Below are positions 6,819 through 10,676 of a stretch of DNA of 10,676 nucleotides, piece by piece. The DNA comes from Campylobacteraceae bacterium. Lineage in GTDB: Bacteria; Campylobacterota; Campylobacteria; Campylobacterales; JALSKU01. Each line of letters starts with the position of its first letter. The first letter of the stretch is position 1. A program made the translations under genes and the position numbers. The notes beneath the pieces are model-generated. The model saw only the letters and a program-made list of their open reading frames with translations, was not told the origin of the DNA and made no database searches. The stretch spans positions 1-10,676 of the forward strand of contig WFMT01000105.1 in NCBI GenBank assembly GCA_015488975.1, given 5' to 3'.

Positions 6819-7208
6819 ATGAAAAAAATATTTATACTATCACTCTTTATAAGCTTATCTTTGTTTGCTTCGGGTGTAAAATGGTATCATAATTTTGATA
6901 TGGCACTCTCAAAAGCAAAAGAAGTACATAAGCCTGTATTGATGATGTATTCAGCAAAAACTTGACCAGAATGTAACTATATGAAACAGGTTGTTTTTCC
7001 ACAGAAAAAAGTTGCAGATTTTCTTTCAAGTCATTTTGTACCGTTAATGTTAGATATCGAGGATAATGTATTGCCAAAAGGTTTTGGATATATCGGTGTA
7101 CCGACATTTTTTATTATTAGTGAAAATGGTAAAAAGATAGGTATCGTTTTAGGCGGCAATGATGCTAAGAGATTTATAAAAGTTTTAAAAACAAAGTTGA
7201 AAAAATGA
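6819..7208 (+). CDS. Exported thioredoxin-fold protein with in-frame TGA at the active site; probable selenoprotein (U49-P-E-C52)
   Basis: The open frame runs from ATG 6819 (AAAGGG at 6805-6810 is its ribosome binding site) to TGA 7208: 129 residues with one internal TGA at codon 49 (6963-6965). A signal peptide (KKIFILSLFISLSLFAS) implies a periplasmic protein. The rest is a thioredoxin-like fold of the SoxW/Thioredoxin_7 type: strand VLMMYSAKT, active site U-P-E-C (U49, C52), LMLDIED, the cis-proline loop GVPTFF (P95), then a GKKIG-LGG strand pair and a C-terminal helix. The TGA falls exactly on the first, nucleophilic Cys of CxxC, while both flanks look conserved, with no other stop or frameshift. 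That is the usual position for selenocysteine in redox proteins, and a candidate SECIS follows. If the TGA were a true stop, only an unsecreted fragment from ATG 6981 would remain. The alternatives are a nonsense mutation or a sequencing error. Confidence 0.75.
6983..6997 (+). promoter_or_regulatory. Candidate bacterial SECIS hairpin
   Basis: GAAACA (6983-6988) pairs with TGTTTT (6992-6997), giving six pairs counting one G-U, closed by a GGT loop (6989-6991). The loop begins 23 nt after the TGA, and its leading G residues recall the GGUC loop of the E. coli fdhF element bound by SelB. Three further pairs are possible below it (TGT 6972-6974 with ACA 7001-7003). The stem is AU-rich and weak, and a competing hairpin (6994-6999 with 7004-7009, loop CACA) shares bases with it, so this is suggestive only. 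Confidence 0.45.
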
Positions 7209-7810
7209 AAATATTTATGATTTTGTTTACGATTATTTTTTTAAATTTACACTTAAATGCTTATAGTAAAGAAGATTTAAAGATTTTAAAAAAGCATAAA
7301 GATTGTATTGCCTGCGATTTAAGAGGAGCAGATTTAAAAGGCATTGACTTAAGAGGGGCGGACTTGACTGATGCAGATTTTAGCGGAGCTGATTTAGACG
7401 GAGCTGATTTGGTTCATGCAAATTTCTATGAAGCAAATTTAAAAGATGCAAAGTTGGTAAATGCCAATGCAAGATTTGCCAATTTTAAAAAGGCAAACTT
7501 AACCGGAGTAAAAGCCAAAGGTATCGTTTTTAAAGGAACTATTCTTTCTTATGCAAAGATAGTAAATGCAGACTTTGAAGATGCCAGGCTGTGGAATCTT
7601 GATTTACGAAAAACTATTATAAAAAATACAAATTTTAAAAATGCGGCCATAGCAATATGCAATTTAAATGGGCTTGATTTGGTAAATTCTAACCTACAAG
7701 GAACAATTCTTTGGAAAAGTACATTTAATGGGTCTATCTTGAAAAAGAAAGATTGTGAACATATAAAAAAACAAGGGGCAAAATTAAACAGTCTGACAAT
7801 TTGTCAATAA
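7205..7810 (+). CDS. Exported pentapeptide-repeat protein
   Basis: A 201-residue protein with a signal peptide (MKIFMILFTIIFLNLHLNA) followed by a pentapeptide-repeat right-handed beta-helix. From about residue 38 to 178 it repeats the A(D/N)(L/F)xx pattern. The repeats are most regular at 41-100 (GADLKG, GADLTD, ADFSG, GADLDG, GADLV, ANFYE, ANLKD) and more worn afterwards. Cysteines sit at 34 and 37 (DCIACDL, capping the helix start), 152, 184 and 200. A Cys-x-x-Cys just before the first repeat is common in exported members, so it is not by itself proof of redox activity. Such proteins are usually structural or binding modules; no specific role can be named. The ATG overlaps the stop of the thioredoxin-like gene as ATGA, so the two are co-translated. 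Export of both suggests a shared periplasmic job, possibly thiol maintenance of this protein. Confidence 0.88.
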   Translation: MKIFMILFTIIFLNLHLNAYSKEDLKILKKHKDCIACDLRGADLKGIDLRGADLTDADFSGADLDGADLVHANFYEANLKDAKLVNANARFANFKKANLTGVKAKGIVFKGTILSYAKIVNADFEDARLWNLDLRKTIIKNTNFKNAAIAICNLNGLDLVNSNLQGTILWKSTFNGSILKKKDCEHIKKQGAKLNSLTICQ

Positions 7811-7836
7811 TGCACTCAAAAGGCACTAAAATTTGA

Positions 7837-7842
7837 TACAAT
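7837..7842 (+). promoter_or_regulatory. Possible -10 element for the DUF302 gene
   Basis: TACAAT preceded by TTTGA lies 29 bases before the ATG at 7872, in a 61-base gap after the pentapeptide gene. It has the right spacing for a separate promoter, but read-through from upstream is equally possible because no terminator hairpin is seen in the gap. Confidence 0.4.
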
Positions 7843-7871
7843 TGTAAAAATTATCAACAGGAGAATATATT

Positions 7872-8309
7872 ATGAAGTTTAAATTATTCTTAATAGGCTT
7901 AGTGAGTGCTACGATTTTGAATGCGGGTGATTATGTGATCAAAAGTAGTAAAAATTCAGTCAATACTACTATCTCAAAGATAGAAAAGATTGTTAAAGCC
8001 AAAGGTATGAGTATTTTTGGTATTATCAATCACAGAGCAAATGCTAAAAAGATAGGCTCTGATATGCAAGAAGCAAAATTAATAATATTTGGCAACCCAA
8101 AACTTGGTACCAGAATGATGCAAAGAGATATTAGAGTCGGTATTGATTTGCCTATTAGGATTTTAGTTTACAAAGATTTTGATGGAAAAACAAAAATAGA
8201 ATATTTAAAACCGAAAGTTTTACAGGAGAGATTTGATTTAGCTGGATGTGTGGTTATACCAAAAATGACAAAAGCTTTAGATATGATAACAACAAAGGCT
8301 GGGTCGTAG
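7872..8309 (+). CDS. Exported DUF302 family protein
   Basis: A 145-residue protein with a signal peptide (MKFKLFLIGLVSATILNA, cleavage likely before GDY) and one DUF302 domain. The family landmarks are present in order: a helix ending in SIFGIINHRANAKKIG (H54), KLIIFGNPKLGTRMMQ (71-84), DLPIRILVYKDFDGKT (92-107) and the strand KIEYLKP. AGGAG at 7859-7863, 8 bases before the ATG, makes the start secure. DUF302 proteins are small, often periplasmic, and common in sulfur-oxidising and Campylobacterota genomes; no biochemical role is established to my knowledge. One cysteine (126) remains in the mature protein. It follows two other exported proteins on the same strand and may belong to the same envelope module, although a possible promoter in between leaves this open. 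Confidence 0.87.
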   Translation: MKFKLFLIGLVSATILNAGDYVIKSSKNSVNTTISKIEKIVKAKGMSIFGIINHRANAKKIGSDMQEAKLIIFGNPKLGTRMMQRDIRVGIDLPIRILVYKDFDGKTKIEYLKPKVLQERFDLAGCVVIPKMTKALDMITTKAGS

Positions 8310-8352
8310 CAAGTAACAAATTTCCCCCTACATCACTTAACAAGATACTCTG

Positions 8353-8376
8353 GTATTAGCATTATGGGGCTACTAC
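8353..8376 (+). other. Imperfect hairpin of unknown role between the DUF302 gene and feoA
   Basis: GTATTAGC (8353-8360) can pair with GCTACTAC (8369-8376), with one T-C mismatch and an 8-base loop. It lies 43 bases after the DUF302 stop. No T-run follows directly; the T-rich stretch begins only at about 8407. It is therefore a poor rho-independent terminator but could be an RNA-processing or degradation-protecting 3' structure. The surrounding 8310-8405 is less AT-rich than most gaps here and contains no supported gene. Confidence 0.3.
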
Positions 8377-8423
8377 ACAATATTTCTATCACTATCACTT
8401 GATGCCTTTTTCTTTTTTATTAT

Positions 8424-8438
8424 TGATAATGATTATCA
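8424..8438 (+). promoter_or_regulatory. Fur box (perfect 7-1-7 operator) for feoAB
   Basis: TGATAATGATTATCA is a perfect 7-1-7 inverted repeat and matches the classical Fur operator core TGATAATnATTATCA at every fixed position. It lies 78 bases before the feoA start and 38 bases before its likely -10. Fur with bound Fe(II) would repress the ferrous iron transporter when iron is plentiful. This explains most of the second half of the 8310-8501 gap. Confidence 0.88.
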
Positions 8439-8476
8439 CTTTAAGTAATTCTTAATAATGTTTTAGTTAAAATCCG

Positions 8477-8482
8477 TATAAA
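8477..8482 (+). promoter_or_regulatory. Probable -10 element for feoAB
   Basis: TATAAA followed by T, preceded by CCG, ends 19 bases before the TTG at 8502. The start of transcription would be near 8489, leaving a short leader with GGAG at 8493-8496. The Fur box then sits upstream of or overlapping the -35 region, a plausible operator position. No clear -35 box is visible. Confidence 0.5.
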
Positions 8483-8501
8483 TTTTAATTGTGGAGTTGT
8501 A

Positions 8502-8735
8502 TTGAAAAAAGTTTCTGATTTAAAGATTGGCGATAAAGCAATCGTAAAAAAAATTATAGCAAAAGAGCCTGTAAAAGGCAGACTGAGTGCTATGGGTATC
8601 ATAAAAGGTGCTAATGTAAAAGTGTTAAAACATACTTTAGCGAAACAAACTTGGGATATTCTTGCCAATAGTACAAAAGTTGGATTAAGAGAAGAGGAAG
8701 CCAAAAATATTTTAGTGGATGATGAAAATGAATAA
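8502..8735 (+). CDS. feoA: Ferrous iron transport protein A
   Basis: A 77-residue cytoplasmic protein with the SH3-like FeoA fold: an opening LKIGDKAIVKKI, a central RLSAMGIIKGANVKVLKH (the conserved R/L-x-x-M-G-hydrophobic-hydrophobic-x-G segment) and a closing strand before the acidic tail. FeoA assists FeoB in Fe(II) uptake, probably by binding its cytoplasmic domain. Translation starts at TTG 8502, with GGAG (8493-8496) 5 bases upstream; no ATG fits before the conserved domain. The stop overlaps the feoB start by 8 bases, so the two are coupled. A perfect Fur box upstream indicates repression by iron. Confidence 0.93.
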   Translation: MKKVSDLKIGDKAIVKKIIAKEPVKGRLSAMGIIKGANVKVLKHTLAKQTWDILANSTKVGLREEEAKNILVDDENE

Positions 8736-10676
8736 AAAGATAAAAGTAGTAGTTGCCGGACAGCCAAATGTCGGAAAATCTACTATATTGAATACAATAA
8801 GTAATGCAAAGCTCCATACTGGAAACTTTTCAGGAGTTACTGTTGATAAAACAATAGTTGATATAAAAAAGAGTGATTATGATATAAAAATGGTGGATCT
8901 TCCCGGCATTTACTCTTTAAATGCATATACTCCGGAAGAGCAGGTAGCAAAAAATTACCTTTTTGATAAAGAATATGATATTATCGTAAATATAGTAGAT
9001 GCCAATATTTTATCAAGAAATCTTATATTCACTTTACAGCTTTTAGACATGCAAAAGAAAATGATTCTAATCGTAAATATGATAGATGAGGTTGAGGGAA
9101 AAGGTGGAAGTATAGATAAAAACAGGCTGGAAATACTTTTGGGAATTCCTGTGATTTTAACTTCTGCAAAAGAGCATAGAGGTGTTGATGAGATAGTTGA
9201 AACTATTATACAAACTTATGAGAAGCAAAAACAAAAAAATAAAATATATTATAATGAACGAATTGAACTTAGAATTGAGAAATTAGCTTCAATCCTAAAA
9301 AAATCACCACATTTTCAAGATATAAATTATGCGAGATTTGTAGCAATAAGACTACTTGACAGGGATGAAAATATTTATAAAACAATCCATGACTTGCCGA
9401 TTTTTATTGAAGTACATGATGTTCTTGAAAAGATGTATAAAAAACTTGAAACAGAATTTGATGAAGAGAGTACAAGTGATATACTCTCCAATGAAAGAGC
9501 TGCAATATCATACAATTTGCAAAGAGAAACTTTAAAAATACCGGAAATCAAAGAGAGTTTTAGCGAAAAAGTAGATAATATTTTAATACATCCGATATTT
9601 GGATTACCGATATTTTTGTTTTTTATGTGGGCACTTTTTCAATTAACTTTTCAACTTGGCAATATACCTATGAATTGGATAGATATTGCTTTTAGCTCAA
9701 CCGCAAATTACCTTTCAGAGATTTTGCCACAAGGCAGCTTTAACTCTCTTCTGACCGAAGGAATTATACCTGCAGTAGGAGCTGTTGTCATGTTTTTGCC
9801 AAATATATTGATACTGTTTTTTGGCATAAATCTTTTGGAACAAACGGGATACATGGCAAGAGCCGCATATTTGATGGATGGATTTTTGAAGAGATTTGGG
9901 CTTCAGGGAAAAGCTTTTGTACCTTTGGTCAGTGGGTTTGGTTGTACGGTTCCTGCATATATGGCAGCAAGGACTCTTAAGAATCCAAAAGACAGGATTA
10001 TCACAATGCTGGTTTTAGGTTTCATGAGTTGTGGAGCGAGACTTCCTATATATGTTTTAGTGATTGCAGCTTTCTTTGCGAATCATAATCCGGGGAATGT
10101 TTTATTTGCTATTTATATAGGAGGAGCAGTATTGGGTTTGATTGTTGCAAAAATACTGAGGAGTGTTTTATTTAAGGGTGAACCTGAGCCATTTGTAATG
10201 GAAATACCACCTTATCGTTTTCCATCTGCAAAATCGCTTTTTATGGATTTGTGGATTAAAACAAGAATGTTTTTGAAAAAAGCCGGAACATTTATAGCTC
10301 TTGCTGCGATGGTTGTATGGTTTTTAAGCACATATCCGCACCATCCTAAAATTGTTCAATCCTATGAAAAAAAGATAGAACTCGCTACTACAAAAGTGCA
10401 AAAAGATAAATTAAATAATGAAATGAGTGCAAAATTATTGGGAGAGAGTTATATAGGTACAATTGGGAAAACAATAAACCCCGTATTTAAACCATTGGGT
10501 TTTGATTGGAGGATGACAGTTTCTGTTATAGCTGGATTGGCAGCTAAAGAAGTTGTAGTATCAACCATGGGCACACTGTATGCTGTAGGAAATCATGGCA
10601 ATAACACAGGTCTTATCAAAAAGATGCAACAAAATATCAGCTTTAGAGCAGCTATTGCACTTGTTATTATTATAAT
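8728..10676 (+). CDS. feoB: Ferrous iron transporter FeoB, 3' end beyond window
   Basis: The first 649 residues of the inner-membrane Fe(II) transporter are visible; the family is usually 700 or more. The N-terminal G domain has the P-loop GQPNVGKS (11-18), switch region NFSGVTV with the G2 threonine (34-39), DLPG (57-60), NMID (117-120, the usual FeoB form of NKxD) and a G5-type TSAKEHRG. An insertion domain with GDI-like features occupies about 190-280. The membrane part follows with both gate regions: the first contains GFGCTVPAYMAARTL with its conserved cysteine, the second LAAKEVVVSTMGTLY. The ATG at 8728 overlaps feoA by 8 bases. All expected motifs are present and no frameshift is seen. 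It is regulated together with feoA by the upstream Fur box. Confidence 0.95.
   Translation, partial: MNKKIKVVVAGQPNVGKSTILNTISNAKLHTGNFSGVTVDKTIVDIKKSDYDIKMVDLPGIYSLNAYTPEEQVAKNYLFDKEYDIIVNIVDANILSRNLIFTLQLLDMQKKMILIVNMIDEVEGKGGSIDKNRLEILLGIPVILTSAKEHRGVDEIVETIIQTYEKQKQKNKIYYNERIELRIEKLASILKKSPHFQDINYARFVAIRLLDRDENIYKTIHDLPIFIEVHDVLEKMYKKLETEFDEESTSDILSNERAAISYNLQRETLKIPEIKESFSEKVDNILIHPIFGLPIFLFFMWALFQLTFQLGNIPMNWIDIAFSSTANYLSEILPQGSFNSLLTEGIIPAVGAVVMFLPNILILFFGINLLEQTGYMARAAYLMDGFLKRFGLQGKAFVPLVSGFGCTVPAYMAARTLKNPKDRIITMLVLGFMSCGARLPIYVLVIAAFFANHNPGNVLFAIYIGGAVLGLIVAKILRSVLFKGEPEPFVMEIPPYRFPSAKSLFMDLWIKTRMFLKKAGTFIALAAMVVWFLSTYPHHPKIVQSYEKKIELATTKVQKDKLNNEMSAKLLGESYIGTIGKTINPVFKPLGFDWRMTVSVIAGLAAKEVVVSTMGTLYAVGNHGNNTGLIKKMQQNISFRAAIALVIII

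Noticed and set aside
6994..7009. Alternative hairpin TTTTTC/GAAAAA with CACA loop as the SECIS
   Set aside because: It has no G at the start of the loop and a lower stem that does not extend. The GGU-loop hairpin fits known elements better, although the two compete.
6847..7107. Minus-strand frame across the TGA of the thioredoxin-like gene
   Set aside because: It is a shadow: no start signal and no recognisable domain, and it covers the conserved thioredoxin core on the other strand.
6981..7208. Stand-alone 75-residue gene starting at ATG 6981
   Set aside because: It would lack a signal peptide and the first third of the thioredoxin fold and has no ribosome binding site. It is the in-frame remainder of the gene starting at 6819 after the internal TGA.
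6819..7208. Simple pseudogene caused by a nonsense mutation
   Set aside because: It cannot be excluded, but the single TGA falls exactly on the catalytic Cys, the rest of the frame and both translation signals are intact, and a SECIS-like hairpin follows. Decay would not be expected to hit that codon only.
7297..7740. Repetitive DNA in the pentapeptide gene as a possible tandem repeat or CRISPR
   Set aside because: The periodicity is a 15-base codon-level repeat from the pentapeptide protein, with degenerate units and no spacers.
8441..8767. Minus-strand frame over feoA
   Set aside because: It is antisense to feoA, which has clear homology, a ribosome binding site and coupling to feoB. The translation shows no family features.

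Overview
The window is AT-rich and tightly packed, with short intergenic gaps, start/stop overlaps and frequent TTG or GTG starts. Its gene content points to a Campylobacterota (Epsilonproteobacteria) chromosome, probably a free-living relative of Sulfurimonas, Sulfurovum or Arcobacter rather than a host-restricted Helicobacter. The best evidence is the block yihY - glcD - PgbA-N-domain protein - Csd3-type M23 peptidase. As I recall, Campylobacter jejuni has the same order around Cj1212-Cj1215, and H. pylori has part of it around HP0506-HP0509. The genus cannot be fixed from the window.

Left end (1-1641, plus strand): the tail of an ABC transporter ATPase, a polytopic membrane protein with two pairs of cysteines, and a NosL-type copper-binding lipoprotein, all joined by 4-base overlaps. 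This looks like a copper-handling or membrane-export module. Centre left (1627-4552, minus strand): a YihY-family membrane protein, a GlcD-type FAD oxidase and a small exported PgbA-N protein form one compact operon. It diverges from the Csd3-like peptidoglycan hydrolase (4648-5826). Next comes an N-carbamoylputrescine amidase (aguB, minus strand), which meets the peptidase tail to tail.

Centre right (6819-8309, plus strand): three genes for exported proteins. The first is the most notable gene in the window. It encodes a secreted thioredoxin-fold protein whose reading frame is intact from a good ribosome binding site to its stop, except for one in-frame TGA exactly where the first Cys of the CxxC active site should be (U-P-E-C). 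A small hairpin with a GGU loop lies 23 nt after the TGA, as in a bacterial SECIS. I read this as a probable selenoprotein that standard gene calling would cut down to a 75-residue fragment. It is coupled by an ATGA overlap to a secreted pentapeptide-repeat protein and followed by a secreted DUF302 protein.

Right end (8424-10676, plus strand): a perfect 7-1-7 Fur box precedes feoA and feoB, the ferrous iron uptake system. feoB runs off the window. The only gene-free stretch above about 100 bases, apart from short promoter gaps, is 8310-8501. It holds the Fur box, the feo promoter and an unexplained imperfect hairpin. No tRNA, rRNA, CRISPR array or insertion sequence was seen.
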